From the NCBI GenBank assembly GCA_951812975.1, contig CATOTC010000001.1, positions 1,086,001 to 1,150,000 on the forward strand: a stretch of DNA of 64,000 nucleotides, written 5' to 3'. The notes beneath the pieces are model-generated. The model was not told where the DNA came from. It made no database searches and worked only from the letters and a program-made list of their open reading frames with translations. Positions 28,775 to 38,740 of this stretch are shown in pieces (positions within the stretch are counted from its first letter, which is position 1; each line of letters begins with the position of its first letter). Position numbers and translations under genes: made by a program. Source of the DNA: an uncultured Acidimicrobiales bacterium (GTDB lineage: Bacteria > Actinomycetota > Acidimicrobiia > Acidimicrobiales > Aldehydirespiratoraceae).

Positions 28775-29962
28775 ATGGCCAAGGAGACGTTTAAGCGGGA
28801 CAAGCCGCACGTCAACGTAGGAACGATGGGTCACATCGATCACGGCAAGACGACGCTGACTGCAGCGATCACCAAAGTTCTCTCCGACAACGTTGAAGGC
28901 TCGGCCTTCACCGATTTTGAGAATATCGACAACGCTCCAGAGGAGCGTGAGCGCGGCATCACGATCAACGTGTCGCATGTGGAGTATGAGACGCACAACC
29001 GTCACTACGCCCATGTCGACATGCCCGGTCACGCCGACTACATCAAGAACATGATCACCGGCGCGGCCCAGGTCGACGGGGCGATCCTCGTCGTGTCCGC
29101 TGCTGACGGCCCCATGCCCCAGACCCGTGAGCACGTGCTGCTGGCCCGTCAGGTCGGCGTGCCGAAGATCGCGGTGGCACTCAACAAGGTCGACATGGTC
29201 GACGACGAGGAGCTGCTGGAGCTCGTTGAGATCGAGGTGCGTGAGCTCCTCAACGAATACGACTTCCCGGGTGACGACACTCCGGTGGTGCACGTCTCGG
29301 CGCTCAAGGCTCTCGAGGGAGACGCCGAGGCGGCTGAGGCGATCATTGAACTCATGGCTGAGGTGGACGAGTATGTGCCGACCCCCGAGCGCGACCTCGA
29401 CAAGCCTTTCCTCATGCCGATCGAGGACGTGTTCTCGATCACAGGCCGCGGCACAGTCGTGACCGGCAAGGTCGAGCAGGGAATCGTCAACACCGGCGAC
29501 GAGATCGAGATTGTGGGCATCAAGCCGACCTCGAAGACGACTTGTACCGGTGTTGAGATGTTCCGCAAGCTTCTCGACCAGGGTCAGGCTGGCGACAACA
29601 TCGGTGCGCTGCTGCGTGGTGTCGACAAGGACGGGGTTCAGCGCGGCCAGGTGCTCGCAGCTCCCGGGAGCATCACTCCCCACACCGAGTTCGAGGCTCA
29701 GGTCTATGTGTTGTCGAAGAAGGAGGGCGGCCGTCACAAGCCCTTCTTCACCAACTATCGGCCCCAGTTCTACTTCCGTACGACCGATATCACCGGCACC
29801 ATCTCGTTGCCCGAGGGCACCGAGATGTGCATGCCGGGCGACAACACCGCGATGCATGTCGAGTTGATCAACCCGATTGCCATGGACGAGGGGCTTCGTT
29901 TCGCTATCCGCGAGGGTGGCCGTACCGTCGGTGCCGGTTCAGTGACGAAGATCCTCAAGTAG
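28775..29962 (+). CDS. tuf: Elongation factor Tu
   Basis: A 395-residue EF-Tu that delivers aminoacyl-tRNA. G1 is GHIDHGKTT (about 18-26), switch 1 contains [16 protein letters not shown]3 is DMPGHADY and G4 is [11 protein letters not shown]. The C-terminal barrels with [18 protein letters not shown] are intact. It starts after AAGGAAGGCAACT. The Doc-type toxin encoded at 3.5 kb belongs to a family whose P1 member inactivates EF-Tu. Confidence 0.98.
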   Translation: MAKETFKRDKPHVNVGTMGHIDHGKTTLTAAITKVLSDNVEGSAFTDFENIDNAPEERERGITINVSHVEYETHNRHYAHVDMPGHADYIKNMITGAAQVDGAILVVSAADGPMPQTREHVLLARQVGVPKIAVALNKVDMVDDEELLELVEIEVRELLNEYDFPGDDTPVVHVSALKALEGDAEAAEAIIELMAEVDEYVPTPERDLDKPFLMPIEDVFSITGRGTVVTGKVEQGIVNTGDEIEIVGIKPTSKTTCTGVEMFRKLLDQGQAGDNIGALLRGVDKDGVQRGQVLAAPGSITPHTEFEAQVYVLSKKEGGRHKPFFTNYRPQFYFRTTDITGTISLPEGTEMCMPGDNTAMHVELINPIAMDEGLRFAIREGGRTVGAGSVTKILK

Positions 29963-29972
29963 CGGGCTGACC

Positions 29973-30293
29973 ATGGCAACGGGACAGAAGATCCGCATCC
30001 GGCTCAAGGCCTACGACCACGAGATCATCGATCAGTCGACGAAGAAGATCGTTGAAACGGTGAAACGAACACAGGCTCGTTTGTCGGGTCCGATCCCGTT
30101 GCCGACGGAGAAGCACCGCTTCACAGTCATAAAGGGTCCGTTCAAGGACAAGGACTCCAGGGAACACTTCGAGATGCGCATCCACAAGCGGTTGCTGGAC
30201 ATTCTCGAGCCTTCCCCCAAGACCGTCGACTCCCTGCAACGCCTCGACCTTCCTGCCGGCGTCGACATCGAGATCAAGATCCAACAGGCCTGA
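29973..30293 (+). CDS. rpsJ: 30S ribosomal protein S10 (NusE)
   Basis: A 106-residue S10. It has the family start [20 protein letters not shown], then [21 protein letters not shown] and the C-terminal [14 protein letters not shown]. It also serves as NusE in antitermination. It lies 10 nt after tuf. Unusually, rplC does not follow; the S10 operon is interrupted by about 2.4 kb. Confidence 0.97.
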   Translation: MATGQKIRIRLKAYDHEIIDQSTKKIVETVKRTQARLSGPIPLPTEKHRFTVIKGPFKDKDSREHFEMRIHKRLLDILEPSPKTVDSLQRLDLPAGVDIEIKIQQA

Positions 30294-30299
30294 CCAGGG

Positions 30300-30320
30300 G
30301 AGTCACAGATTCTGTGGCTC
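30300..30320 (+). terminator. Hairpin after rpsJ
   Basis: GAGTCACAG pairs with CTGTGGCTC (one G-U) around an ATT loop, 7 nt after the rpsJ stop. Only a short TTT follows. The motif CTCTTTGAG occurs twice just downstream. Confidence 0.5.
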
Positions 30321-30386
30321 TTTGAGATCTGGTGCGACTCTTTGAGTTGTGGATGGAGCCATCCGGCCAACCTGAGCGTCGTTGAG

Positions 30387-30407
30387 CTATAACAGACACA
30401 GTTATAG
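30387..30407 (+). promoter_or_regulatory. Palindromic operator-like element upstream of the lipoprotein gene
   Basis: Perfect inverted repeat CTATAAC, 7 nt, GTTATAG, ending 9 nt before the start codon at 30417. TATAAC within it could also be a -10. The symmetry suggests binding of a dimeric regulator not encoded nearby. Confidence 0.5.
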
Positions 30408-30416
30408 GAGACGACC

Positions 30417-31385
30417 ATGGCGAGACTCGCAGCTGTAGCCGCACTCTTAGCTCTCTTTGCGACGGGTTGCGGAAACGACACTGTCACCGTTTCCCCGGCG
30501 CCGACAGCGACCGAGGCCCCGACTCAGAGCACCGCGCCCGACACTGCGACCGAGACGACTACGACCGTGGCACGGGCTCAAGATCTTTCTGCGGCGGATC
30601 TCCTGTCCGGCGCCATCGAGTCGACAGTGGGCCGCGCGGTGCGCGGACATCTGAGGCTCGAGGGCGACATGGTCGACGCCAACGGCGACGCTCTGGCTAT
30701 CGACTTCGAGTCCGACGCGCAGGGTGACATCGAAGCAATGTTGTCAGACGGCGACCCGTCGGCGCCGCCGCTGACGGTTCGGATCGTCGACGGCCAGACT
30801 TACGCCGGGTTCCCCGGGATCATGGCTGCTCAGTTGTTCCCCGACTTTGTTGGCGAGACCGCGTGGTTCAGCGTCACTGGTCAGAACGCTGAACTGTTCG
30901 CGATCGTCTGCGCCTCCCCGCAGGCTCAGTTGAGTACGCCGAGTACGCAACCCTTTGCCTGCGATCCGGCAGCCGACTTGCGAGAGCTTGCCGATCTGGC
31001 CGAGGAAGCGACAGTCATCGGTGATGAGGAGGTACGTGGCGTACCAACCCAGCGTCTTCGGTTCATGGTCTCGATAGCCGATCTGCCTTCGGCGGCGGAG
31101 TCTCAGGACGGACTCGGTGGTGACCTCGGCGGCATGTTCGAAGGGTCCGTCGCCGTTGACGTCTGGATCGACGATGACATGCTGCTGCGGATGTTGGTGG
31201 TGGACCTCTCATCGATCTTCGGTGGGTTCGCGGACGCCTTCGGTGGGGAGGACGCAGACATTGAACTCCCCACTTGGCGAAGCGTCATCGAGTACCACGA
31301 TTTCGACGAGAGCATCTCGATCGAGGCACCCTCACCTGAATCGCTGTTGGGGGACTTCTCCCAGGCGGAGGGTCTCGCCGGCTGA
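30417..31385 (+). CDS. Secreted lipoprotein, possibly LppX/LprG-like
   Basis: A 322-residue protein with a lipoprotein signal peptide (MARLAAVAALLALFATGC, lipidated C18), then a Thr/Pro/Ala-rich linker to about residue 55 and a folded domain to the end. The pattern of DLSAADLLSGAIEST, a central VGETAWFSV and a late DVWIDDDMLLRMLVVDLSS resembles the LppX/LprA/LprG/LolA-like lipid carriers of actinobacteria, but this is similarity of layout, not a firm match. It starts behind TAGGAGACGACC. It sits between rpsJ and rplC, an unusual place. The permease gene on the other strand converges on it with an 18-nt gap. Confidence 0.65.
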   Translation: MARLAAVAALLALFATGCGNDTVTVSPAPTATEAPTQSTAPDTATETTTTVARAQDLSAADLLSGAIESTVGRAVRGHLRLEGDMVDANGDALAIDFESDAQGDIEAMLSDGDPSAPPLTVRIVDGQTYAGFPGIMAAQLFPDFVGETAWFSVTGQNAELFAIVCASPQAQLSTPSTQPFACDPAADLRELADLAEEATVIGDEEVRGVPTQRLRFMVSIADLPSAAESQDGLGGDLGGMFEGSVAVDVWIDDDMLLRMLVVDLSSIFGGFADAFGGEDADIELPTWRSVIEYHDFDESISIEAPSPESLLGDFSQAEGLAG

Positions 31386-31403
31386 CCGGGCAGGGGACGC
31401 CGG

Positions 31404-32513
31404 CTATTCGTCGAGGTCTCGGTGATGCAGGTAGCCGGAGATGAACGCCTGAACCGTCGCGGCGAAGGGCAGAGCCAACAGCGCTCCGACGACTCCGAGA
31501 AGCGCGGCACCCACCAATACCGATCCGAACGCCACCGCCACGTGGATCTCCATGGTGTGGGCCGTGATCCTCGGTGACAGAAGATAGTTCTCCACCTGTT
31601 GATACGCCACGATCATGACCAGAACCCACAGCGCTTTGCGAGGTTCGTCGAGCACGGTGACCAGCACCGGCAGGGCACCCGCAAAGTATGTGCCAATTAC
31701 CGGGATGAACTGCGAGATCACGCCGACCCAGAGTGCCAGTGGGATCGGGAAGGGCACGTCGATGATCTCAAAGACGATCCCGTGCGTTATCGCCGAGATG
31801 ATCGCCAGGATCGTGCGGGAGAACACATACCCGCCGGTCTTCTCGATCGCCAGATCCCAGATGCTCATCAACATCTTCTGGCGTCTCGGTGCCAGGATCG
31901 AGCCGATGGTGAGCCTCAGTTTCGGGCCCTCCGCGACCAGGTAGTAGGTGAACAACAAGACGGTGAAAGCATGGAACACGATGTTGAGCAGTGCCGTACC
32001 CAGGTTGACCAGGTCATCCGCGAAGCGCTCGGCCAGGTCGCTGATTCCGCCGCCTTCGACGAACTCGTCTTGAATCCTCTGCAGGTCGATGTCGTCGTCG
32101 ATGTTGTTCTGCAGCCAGTCTTCTATGTCATCGACATACGTCGGTGCTTCGTCGATCAGACTGTCGATCTGGTCTGCCAGCGCCGTCCCGATGGCTGCCG
32201 AGAATCCCGCCAGCGCGAGTAATGCACCCAGATAGACGATCCACACACCCACACCGCGGCGGATCTTCCATGTCTCCATCCGGTTGACGGCCGGTTCCAC
32301 TGCGAAGCTGATGAACACCGAGATCAAAAGGACGACCAGGAACGACCGCAACGACCGGACTGCGCCTGTGCCGATATAGACGACTACCCAACCCAGCCAG
32401 AAAAGAGCGATCGCCTTGACAACCCAGCGCGGCACCGTGGAACTGGGTTTCTCGTCCTGCTCGGCAACACCGCTGTTGCCCTCCGGAGTCAGCCCGGCAC
32501 TGTCAGGTGTCAT
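31404..32513 (-). CDS. AI-2E family transporter (YdiK/TqsA/PerM-like permease)
   Basis: About 369 residues with the AI-2E_transport layout: paired N-terminal membrane segments (AIALFWLGWVVVYIGTGA, LRSFLVVLLISVFISFAVEPA), a cytoplasmic helical stretch (IDSLIDEAPTYVDDIEDWLQ) and a C-terminal bundle containing FSRTILAIISAITHG, IPVIGTYFAGALPVLV and VENYLLSPRITAHTM. Members export autoinducer-2, Na+/H+ or other solutes; the substrate here is not known. Start ATG 32513 is chosen by family length; ATG 32570 in the same frame is also possible. It is transcribed against the ribosomal genes and occupies part of the split S10 operon. Confidence 0.85.
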   Translation of the reverse strand: MTPDSAGLTPEGNSGVAEQDEKPSSTVPRWVVKAIALFWLGWVVVYIGTGAVRSLRSFLVVLLISVFISFAVEPAVNRMETWKIRRGVGVWIVYLGALLALAGFSAAIGTALADQIDSLIDEAPTYVDDIEDWLQNNIDDDIDLQRIQDEFVEGGGISDLAERFADDLVNLGTALLNIVFHAFTVLLFTYYLVAEGPKLRLTIGSILAPRRQKMLMSIWDLAIEKTGGYVFSRTILAIISAITHGIVFEIIDVPFPIPLALWVGVISQFIPVIGTYFAGALPVLVTVLDEPRKALWVLVMIVAYQQVENYLLSPRITAHTMEIHVAVAFGSVLVGAALLGVVGALLALPFAATVQAFISGYLHHRDLDE

Positions 32514-32563
32514 CGAAGCGGACGCTACATCGAAGCCAGTTACAATTCGGGGATGCTCCACCG

Positions 32564-32591
32564 TTGGCATGACGGGATTTCCCGATAGGCT
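32564..32591 (+). promoter_or_regulatory. Candidate promoter for the rplC cluster
   Basis: TTGGCA (32564-32569), a 16-nt spacer and TAGGCT (32586-32591), pointing to rplC about 170 nt downstream. Because the S10 operon is interrupted after rpsJ, a promoter is required in this interval. Confidence 0.5.
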
Positions 32592-32688
32592 ACGAGGTCT
32601 TGTTCGGCAAGGGTTCCTTACAGAACTTGCGCCACAACAATCGACGTCGATGAAGGCCCACGGGAACCACATCGCAAAACTGAAACAC

Positions 32689-32737
32689 GCTCCGCCGGGT
32701 CCGCCCGTGCGGAGCGCTCGCGTGAGCGGTAGCTCAC
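32689..32737 (+). promoter_or_regulatory. Two consecutive hairpins in the rplC leader
   Basis: GCTCCGC (32689-32695) pairs with GCGGAGC (32709-32715), and GTGAGC (32722-32727) pairs with GCTCAC (32732-32737) around GGTA. They lie 23-71 nt before rplC, where L3/L4-type feedback elements occur in other bacteria. No T tract is present. Confidence 0.45.
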
Positions 32738-32759
32738 ACTAGGACCACAGGAAGCAACT

Positions 32760-33398
32760 ATGGCCAGCAAGGCGATCGTCGGCGAGAAAGTCGGCATGAC
32801 CCAGGTTTGGGATGAAGAGAACCGTGTCGTTCCAGTCACTGTTCTGCGTGTCTCGCCTTGCCGCGTCGTGCAGATCAAGACGCCCGAGAATGATGGTTAC
32901 TCCGCGATCCAGGTGACCCTCGGCTTGAAGGACCCCGCAAAGCTCACGATGCCCGAGGCCGGCCATTTCTCCGCTGCGGGCGTTGAACCGGGCTCAAAGC
33001 TCGTCGAGTTGCGTCTCGACGATGTCTCGGAGTATTCCGTCGGTCAACAGATCGCTGCGGACCTGCTCATTGCGGGCGAGCGCGTGGATGTGACCGCAAT
33101 CTCTCGGGGAAAGGGCTTCTCCGGGGTGATGAAACGGCACGGATTCAAGGGCTCGCCCGCTTCCCACGGTGCTCACAAGGTGCATCGCAAGCCTGGAGCG
33201 ATCGGCCAGTGTGCCACGCCGTCGCGTGTTTTCAAGGGTCGCAAGATGCCGGGCCGGGCGGGCAATGAGAAGGTCACCACCTTGAACCTCGAAGTTGTGC
33301 GCAGCGACCCGGGTGCCGAGGTGATCCTGATTCGAGGCTCTGTGCCTGGTCCTGCCGGCGGCACGGTAATCGTCCGCAACGCGGTGAAGGGTGCCTGA
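32760..33398 (+). CDS. rplC: 50S ribosomal protein L3
   Basis: A 212-residue L3 with the start [16 protein letters not shown], the central [15 protein letters not shown] and [15 protein letters not shown], and the basic [12 protein letters not shown] loop that reaches towards the peptidyl transferase centre. It follows CACAGGAAGCAACT. It heads the second half of the split S10 operon. Confidence 0.97.
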   Translation: MASKAIVGEKVGMTQVWDEENRVVPVTVLRVSPCRVVQIKTPENDGYSAIQVTLGLKDPAKLTMPEAGHFSAAGVEPGSKLVELRLDDVSEYSVGQQIAADLLIAGERVDVTAISRGKGFSGVMKRHGFKGSPASHGAHKVHRKPGAIGQCATPSRVFKGRKMPGRAGNEKVTTLNLEVVRSDPGAEVILIRGSVPGPAGGTVIVRNAVKGA

Positions 33399-33399
33399 G

Positions 33400-34104
33400 A
33401 TGGCTGAATCAACCTCGAAGAAGACGGCCATCAAGAAGACGGCCAAAACCATCGCCGTCAAGACCCAGAGCGGAGCTGATGCGGGCAGAGCACCGCTCGC
33501 GCCCGAACTCTTCGCGGTCGAGCCCAACATCGCGGTGATGCATCAGGTCGTGACCGCACAACTGGCTGCCAAGAGGGCCGGTACCCACAGCACCAAGAGC
33601 CGTTCGGAAGTACGGGGCGGTGGAGCGAAGCCGTGGCGCCAGAAAGGCACAGGCCGTGCCCGTGCCGGATCACGCAACTCGCCGATCTGGCGAGGCGGTG
33701 GTATCGCCCATGGACCCAAGCCCCGTGACTACAGCCAGCGGACGCCCAAGAAAATGATCAAGATCGCTCTGGCCGGCGCCCTGTCGGACCGGGCCGGCGA
33801 GGGCAGGGTCATCGTGGTCGATGAATGGAGCTTCGAGACTCCCAAGACCAAGGACGCCTCGGCAGCGCTCGAGGCCATTGGTGCGCAGGGCAAGGTTCTT
33901 GTCGTCCTAGACGACGGCGACACCAACGCCGCCAAGAGCTTCCGCAACCTTCCACACGTGTCCTGCCTGCATTCCGCGGAACTCAATACCCACGACGTCT
34001 TAGATTCCGATGTCGTCGTGTTCACCAAGGCAACTCTCAAGGACGCCACCAGCGGATCGCCGACTCTCAACAAGAAGACCAATGACAGCGGGGTGCAGCA
34101 GTGA
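33400..34104 (+). CDS. rplD: 50S ribosomal protein L4
   Basis: A 234-residue L4. The extended-loop signature [19 protein letters not shown] is intact, followed by [17 protein letters not shown]. The N-terminus carries about 30 extra Lys/Thr/Ala-rich residues ([17 protein letters not shown]), and the C-terminus runs about 20 residues beyond the usual end. ATG 33400 lies 1 nt after the rplC stop; GTG 33391 in the same frame is an alternative. Confidence 0.95.
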   Translation: MAESTSKKTAIKKTAKTIAVKTQSGADAGRAPLAPELFAVEPNIAVMHQVVTAQLAAKRAGTHSTKSRSEVRGGGAKPWRQKGTGRARAGSRNSPIWRGGGIAHGPKPRDYSQRTPKKMIKIALAGALSDRAGEGRVIVVDEWSFETPKTKDASAALEAIGAQGKVLVVLDDGDTNAAKSFRNLPHVSCLHSAELNTHDVLDSDVVVFTKATLKDATSGSPTLNKKTNDSGVQQ

Positions 34105-34391
34105 GAGACCATCGTGACGTAATCCTGCGCCCGGTCGTGTCTGAGAAGTCCTACGGGCTGCTTGAAGAGGGCGTCTACACCTTCGTTGTGGCTCCAAAAG
34201 CCTCCAAGACCGAGATCCGCGAGGCCGTGGAGACGATCTTCGACGTCTCGGTGCTGAAGGTCAACACTCTGAACCGCAAGGGCAAGCGCAAGCGCGAACG
34301 GCGCTCCAATCGCTGGGTTCGCACCAGCGACCAGAAGCGGGCCCGCGTCACTCTCGCCGAGGGTGACTCAATCGATCTGTTCGAGGCATAG
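34101..34391 (+). CDS. rplW: 50S ribosomal protein L23
   Basis: A 96-residue L23 at the polypeptide exit, docking site for trigger factor and SRP. It has [20 protein letters not shown] and [24 protein letters not shown]. The GTG start overlaps the rplD stop (GTGA). Length is normal. Confidence 0.96.
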   Translation: MRDHRDVILRPVVSEKSYGLLEEGVYTFVVAPKASKTEIREAVETIFDVSVLKVNTLNRKGKRKRERRSNRWVRTSDQKRARVTLAEGDSIDLFEA

Positions 34392-34393
34392 AC

Positions 34394-35230
34394 ATGGCCA
34401 TTCGCAAACGCAAACCGACGAGTCCGGGTCGCCGCTTCCAAACCTCTTCGGACTTCTCCGAGATCACCTCGACCAAGCCCGAACGCAGACTCGTGACCGG
34501 CAAATCAGGCACCGGTGGGCGCAACAACTACGGGCGCAAGACCTCACGTCACCGCGGGGGCGGCCACAAGCGGCGCTACCGGGTGATCGATTTCAACCGC
34601 AGCAAGGACGGCGTGACGGCGACTGTCGCATCGATCGAGTACGACCCCAACCGGACATGCAACATCGCCCTGCTGCACTATCACGACGGCGAGAAGCGCT
34701 ACATCCTTGCTCCCCGCGACCTGAAGGTCGGCGACAAGCTGCAGTCCGGCCGGGGCGCCGACATCCGTGTCGGCAATGCCCTGCCGTTGCGCTACATCCC
34801 GGTGGGCACCGTGGTCCACAATGTGGAGCTCAAAGCCGGTGCGGGCGCCAAGATGGGCCGTTCAGCCGGCGCTGCGATCCACATGGTCGCAAAGGAAGGA
34901 AACTACGCCACCCTGCGCCTCCCCAGCAGTGAGATGCGTCGGGTGCCGATCGACTGCCGCGCAACGGTCGGGGAGGTCGGCAATTCAAGCCACGAACTGC
35001 TCAAGATCGGCAAAGCCGGCCGCAACCGCTGGAAGGGCAAGCGCCCCCAGACCCGCGGTGTCGCCATGAACCCGGTCGATCACCCCCATGGCGGCGGCGA
35101 AGGCAAGACTTCCGGTGGTCGCCATCCGGTCTCACCGTGGGGCAAGCCCGAGGGCAGGACCCGCAAGAAGAACAAACAGTCCGACAAGCTGATCGTGCGC
35201 CGTCGCCGGACGCGCGGTTCGCGGAGGTAA
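34394..35230 (+). CDS. rplB: 50S ribosomal protein L2
   Basis: A 278-residue L2. It has [20 protein letters not shown], the family segment [20 protein letters not shown] and the peptidyl-transferase-facing [18 protein letters not shown], in which the conserved histidine of HPHGGGEG is present. It starts 2 nt after rplW. Normal length. Confidence 0.97.
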   Translation: MAIRKRKPTSPGRRFQTSSDFSEITSTKPERRLVTGKSGTGGRNNYGRKTSRHRGGGHKRRYRVIDFNRSKDGVTATVASIEYDPNRTCNIALLHYHDGEKRYILAPRDLKVGDKLQSGRGADIRVGNALPLRYIPVGTVVHNVELKAGAGAKMGRSAGAAIHMVAKEGNYATLRLPSSEMRRVPIDCRATVGEVGNSSHELLKIGKAGRNRWKGKRPQTRGVAMNPVDHPHGGGEGKTSGGRHPVSPWGKPEGRTRKKNKQSDKLIVRRRRTRGSRR

Positions 35231-35235
35231 TTGCT

Positions 35236-35514
35236 ATGCCGCGCAGTCTGAAGAAGGGCCCCTTCGTTGACGACCACCTCCTCAAGAAGGTGGATGCTCT
35301 CAACGAGTCGGGCACCAAGAAGGTCATCAAGACCTGGTCGAGGCGTTCAACCATCATCCCAGACATGGTGGGCCACACGATCGCAGTTCACGACGGCCGA
35401 AAACATGTGCCCGTCTATCTCACTGAATCGATGGTCGGTCACAAGCTCGGAGAGTTCGCGCCGACCCGCACATTCAAGTTCCATGCGGGCCAGGAACGGG
35501 GAGCCCGTCGCTGA
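35236..35514 (+). CDS. rpsS: 30S ribosomal protein S19
   Basis: A 92-residue S19. It starts [19 protein letters not shown] and contains [21 protein letters not shown]. Preceded by GGAGGTAATTGCT, a strong Shine-Dalgarno inside the rplB end. The frame is open further upstream, but that part overlaps rplB. Confidence 0.97.
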   Translation: MPRSLKKGPFVDDHLLKKVDALNESGTKKVIKTWSRRSTIIPDMVGHTIAVHDGRKHVPVYLTESMVGHKLGEFAPTRTFKFHAGQERGARR

Positions 35515-36215
35515 TGACCGGTCCCAAGACCAACGAACGCGCTGGAACACGCGCAGAGGCCAAGTATGTGCGGTCGTCGGCCAACAAGGCTCGCGAGGTG
35601 CTCAACCAGATCCGCAACAAGTCCTACGGCGAGGCCTCCGAGATCCTTGCCTTCTCCGAACGCGGCATCAGCAACGAGGTGGCCAAGGTCCTCGACTCCG
35701 CAGTCGCCAATGCTGCACACAACGACAATCTGATGGCCGAGGAGCTGTTCGTCTCAGCCTGCTACGCCGATGAGGGCATGACCTTAAAACGAGCCCGGCC
35801 GCGGGCCCGTGGGCGCTCAACGCCCATTCTCAAACGGACCTGCCACATCACCGTGATCGTCAGCCGGTACGACGAGGACGCACTCGAAGCGATCCGTGAA
35901 CGTGAGGCCAGCAGCGGTCGCAGTGTCACCAGCAATGCCGCCGAGGCACGTCGACGCAGGGTTCAACGGAGCCGCGAACGCGAGCAGGTCGCCGAAGCCG
36001 ACGAGTCTGAAGAGGTCGCAGAGCCGGAACCGACGGTCGAGGAGCAGGCTGCAGAAATCGTCGCTGCCACCGAGCAGGCCATGGCGTCGAGCGAACCCGC
36101 CGGCGACGAAGCCAGCGACGAAGCCGGCGACGACACCGACAGCTCAGCCGGCACCGACGGCACCGACGACAGCGACGGCACCGACGACAGCGAGAAGCCC
36201 GGAGGACAAGACTGA
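35514..36215 (+). CDS. rplV: 50S ribosomal protein L22 with acidic C-terminal extension
   Basis: The canonical L22 occupies about residues 1-125 ([22 protein letters not shown], the tunnel-lining loop around [19 protein letters not shown], then CHITVIV). It is followed by about 105 residues that turn from Arg/Ala-rich to Glu/Asp/Ser/Thr-rich, ending in runs such as [15 protein letters not shown]. Total is 233 against a usual 110-130. Stop and start codons overlap with both neighbours (TGATG). Confidence 0.95.
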   Translation: MTGPKTNERAGTRAEAKYVRSSANKAREVLNQIRNKSYGEASEILAFSERGISNEVAKVLDSAVANAAHNDNLMAEELFVSACYADEGMTLKRARPRARGRSTPILKRTCHITVIVSRYDEDALEAIREREASSGRSVTSNAAEARRRRVQRSREREQVAEADESEEVAEPEPTVEEQAAEIVAATEQAMASSEPAGDEASDEAGDDTDSSAGTDGTDDSDGTDDSEKPGGQD

Positions 36216-37114
36216 TGGGACAGAAGGTCAACCCCTACGGATTCCGCCTGGGCGTCACGACGGAATGGAAGAGCCGCTGGTTCGCCGACCGCCAGGAATA
36301 CGCCGACAACGTCATCGAGGACTGGCAGATCCGCGACTTCCTCTTCACCGAACTCCCCCACGCGGCCATCAGCCGGGTCGAGGTGGAGCGCACCCGCGAC
36401 CGGCTTCGTGTGGACGTTCACACAGCCCGTCCCGGGATTGTCATTGGTCGTCGAGGCAGCGAGGCGGACCGCCTGCGCTCCGGACTCACCAAGATCACCG
36501 GCAACGCCAAGGTTCAACTCAACATCCAGGAGATCAAACAGCCGGAGTTCGACGCCGCGCTGATCGCCCAGGGCATCGCCGACCAGCTCGCCGGACGCGT
36601 GGCGTTCAGGCGCGCCATGAAACGCGCCGTACAGAACGCGCAGAAAGCTGGTGCGCTCGGCATCCGAGTGCAGTGCTCCGGACGCCTCGGGGGGTCGGAG
36701 ATGGCCCGCAACGAGTGGTACCTCGAGGGCCGCGTACCGCTGCACACGCTCAGAGCCGACGTCGACTACGGCTTCCGCGAGGCCCCCACGACCTACGGAC
36801 GGATCGGTGTGAAGGTGTGGCTCTACAAGGGCGACATCCTGCCCTACAAGACCCAGACCGAAGACAAGGCAACCCTCGAAGCCGCCATGGCCACCGGCGA
36901 GACGTCGGGCCAGTCGAGGTCCCGCAAGATCGTCTCGTCGGCCGCGGCACGTCGCCGGGAAACGACCGATGTCGAACCGGACCTCGACGAGGAGCCGGCA
37001 CCGCTCATCAAAGAGGCCGACCCCGAGTTCGAGAAGCTCCTCGACGAGGAGGACGCCATCGAAGCCTCGACTCGCGAGCACAGCGAGACTCCCCACTTCC
37101 GCGCGAACGACTGA
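36215..37114 (+). CDS. rpsC: 30S ribosomal protein S3 with C-terminal extension
   Basis: S3 forms part of the mRNA entry. The start [20 protein letters not shown], the KH domain with [16 protein letters not shown] (about 73-88) and the C-terminal domain ending [17 protein letters not shown] (about 190-206) are intact. About 90 additional residues follow, of which the last 60 are acidic ([20 protein letters not shown]). At 299 residues it exceeds the usual 210-275. Confidence 0.95.
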   Translation: MGQKVNPYGFRLGVTTEWKSRWFADRQEYADNVIEDWQIRDFLFTELPHAAISRVEVERTRDRLRVDVHTARPGIVIGRRGSEADRLRSGLTKITGNAKVQLNIQEIKQPEFDAALIAQGIADQLAGRVAFRRAMKRAVQNAQKAGALGIRVQCSGRLGGSEMARNEWYLEGRVPLHTLRADVDYGFREAPTTYGRIGVKVWLYKGDILPYKTQTEDKATLEAAMATGETSGQSRSRKIVSSAAARRRETTDVEPDLDEEPAPLIKEADPEFEKLLDEEDAIEASTREHSETPHFRAND

Positions 37115-37125
37115 AGGCTGCCGTC

Positions 37126-37542
37126 ATGTTGATGCCCAAGAAGGTCAAACACCGCAAACACCACAGAGGACGCACCAAGGGCGTAGCCAAGGGTGCAACC
37201 GAGGTCACCTACGGCGATTTCGGTATTCAGGCCCTCGAGCCCGGATGGATCACCGCGCGCCAGATCGAGGCCGGCCGTATCGCCATGACCCGCCACATCA
37301 AGCGCGGCGGCAAGGTGTGGATCAACGTCTTCCCGGACAAGCCCGTGACCAGCAAACCCGCCGAGACCCGGATGGGTTCGGGCAAGGGCAACCCGGAGCA
37401 CTGGGTCGCCGTTGTGAAACCCGGGCGGATCCTCTACGAGCTTTCATATCACGACGAGGACGTTGCCCGTGCCGCAATCGAGCGTGCCATCCAGAAGATG
37501 CCGATCAAGGCCCGCTTCGTGACCCGTGAGGAGGGATTCTGA
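37126..37542 (+). CDS. rplP: 50S ribosomal protein L16
   Basis: A 138-residue L16 at the A-site tRNA elbow. It has [41 protein letters not shown] and [22 protein letters not shown] 37126 is the family start; a second Met at codon 3 is also possible. It overlaps rpmC by 1 nt. Confidence 0.97.
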   Translation: MLMPKKVKHRKHHRGRTKGVAKGATEVTYGDFGIQALEPGWITARQIEAGRIAMTRHIKRGGKVWINVFPDKPVTSKPAETRMGSGKGNPEHWVAVVKPGRILYELSYHDEDVARAAIERAIQKMPIKARFVTREEGF

Positions 37543-37769
37543 TGGCCCGCAAGACCGCACTGGTGGAAATGGCCGACACGGACCTCATCGAAAGTCTTGC
37601 CGACTACAAGGAGGAGCTGTTCAACCTGCGCTTCCAGTTCGCCACCAACCAGCTGGACAATTCGGCTCGTCTGACAGCCGTCAAGAAGGACATCGCCCGT
37701 GTGCTGACCGAGTTGCGGGCACGCGAGATCGCCGACGCCGAAGCACTCGAAGCGGCTCAGGAGGCCTGA
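37542..37769 (+). CDS. rpmC: 50S ribosomal protein L29
   Basis: A 75-residue two-helix L29 at the exit tunnel: [26 protein letters not shown], then [21 protein letters not shown]. Normal length; TGATG overlap with rplP. Confidence 0.95.
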   Translation: MARKTALVEMADTDLIESLADYKEELFNLRFQFATNQLDNSARLTAVKKDIARVLTELRAREIADAEALEAAQEA

Positions 37770-37770
37770 A

Positions 37771-38040
37771 ATGACCCAAGCAACGCAACAGCGCAGAGCC
37801 CGCAAGGTCCGCGACGGCCTCGTCGTGTCCAACAAGATGGACAAGACCGCCGTGGTGGAAGCGATCGACCGGGTCCAGCACCGTCGCTATTCCAAGACGA
37901 TTCAACGCACCAAGCGCCTCCATGTCCACGATGAGGAGAACACTCTCAACGTGGGCGACCGCGTGCGCGTGCAGGAGACTCGTCCGCTCTCCAAGACCAA
38001 GCGCTGGCGACTCGTGGAAATCCTGGAGCGTGCCAAGTGA
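37771..38040 (+). CDS. rpsQ: 30S ribosomal protein S17
   Basis: An 89-residue S17 with the OB-fold signature [19 protein letters not shown], then [20 protein letters not shown] and [11 protein letters not shown]. It starts 1 nt after rpmC and overlaps rplN by 4 nt. Confidence 0.96.
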   Translation: MTQATQQRRARKVRDGLVVSNKMDKTAVVEAIDRVQHRRYSKTIQRTKRLHVHDEENTLNVGDRVRVQETRPLSKTKRWRLVEILERAK

Positions 38041-38405
38041 TCCAGCAAGAGTCGCGACTTCGGATCGCCGACAACTCCGGAGCGAAAGAGGTATTGTGCA
38101 TCAAGGTCCTCGGCGGCTCTAAGCGTCGCTATGCGTCGATTGGAGACGTTTTCGTGGCGACCGTCAAAGACGCCATCCCGGGGGCACAGGTCAAGAAGGG
38201 CGATGTCGTCCGCTGTGTCGTGGTGCGCGTCAAGAAGGAGAAGCGCCGTCCCGACGGCAGCTACATCCGCTTCGACGAGAACGCCGCGGTGCTGATCAAC
38301 GAACAGCGCCAGCCGCGCGGCACGCGTATCTTCGGCCCGGTGGGCCGAGAGCTACGCGACAAGCAGTTCATGCGAATCGTCTCGCTGGCCCCGGAGGTTC
38401 TGTGA
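38037..38405 (+). CDS. rplN: 50S ribosomal protein L14
   Basis: A 122-residue L14: [43 protein letters not shown] and [12 protein letters not shown]. The GTG start overlaps the rpsQ stop (GTGA). Length is the family norm. Confidence 0.97.
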   Translation: MIQQESRLRIADNSGAKEVLCIKVLGGSKRRYASIGDVFVATVKDAIPGAQVKKGDVVRCVVVRVKKEKRRPDGSYIRFDENAAVLINEQRQPRGTRIFGPVGRELRDKQFMRIVSLAPEVL

Positions 38406-38740
38406 TGAGCGCCAGAAAGAAGCACGCCTCAATGAAAATTCATGCAGGTGACCGGGTCGTTGTCCTGTCGGGCAAGGACAAGGGCGCCGAAGGCGTCGTG
38501 GAGCGTGCCATTCCCGAGAGGGGGAAGGTCATCGTCGAGGGTGTCAACGTGGCGCGCAAGCATCAGGCCCCGACGCGCGGCGACCAGCAGGGCGGGATCA
38601 TCGAAAAGGCCATGCCGATCGACGTGTCCAATGTCGCAGTGGTCAGTCCCGGAGACGGGAAAGCCACCCGCGTCGGCTATCTGATCACCGAAGAGGGCCG
38701 AAAAGTCCGTGTGTGCCGCCGAACGGGAGTCGAGATCTGA
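38405..38740 (+). CDS. rplX: 50S ribosomal protein L24
   Basis: About 111 residues with the KOW motif [22 protein letters not shown] and the family segment [16 protein letters not shown] 38405 overlaps the rplN stop (TGATG). An in-frame GTG one codon upstream would add one residue. Confidence 0.95.
   Translation: MSARKKHASMKIHAGDRVVVLSGKDKGAEGVVERAIPERGKVIVEGVNVARKHQAPTRGDQQGGIIEKAMPIDVSNVAVVSPGDGKATRVGYLITEEGRKVRVCRRTGVEI

Noticed and set aside
36970..37110. Acidic S3 tail as a possible frameshift artefact
   Set aside because: The frame stays open with normal codon use to a stop placed just before rplP, and similar acidic tails occur in L10 and L22.
35896..37120. Long Arg/Pro-rich frame upstream of rplP
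   Set aside because: It runs over rplV and rpsC in another frame; only the part from 37126 is L16.
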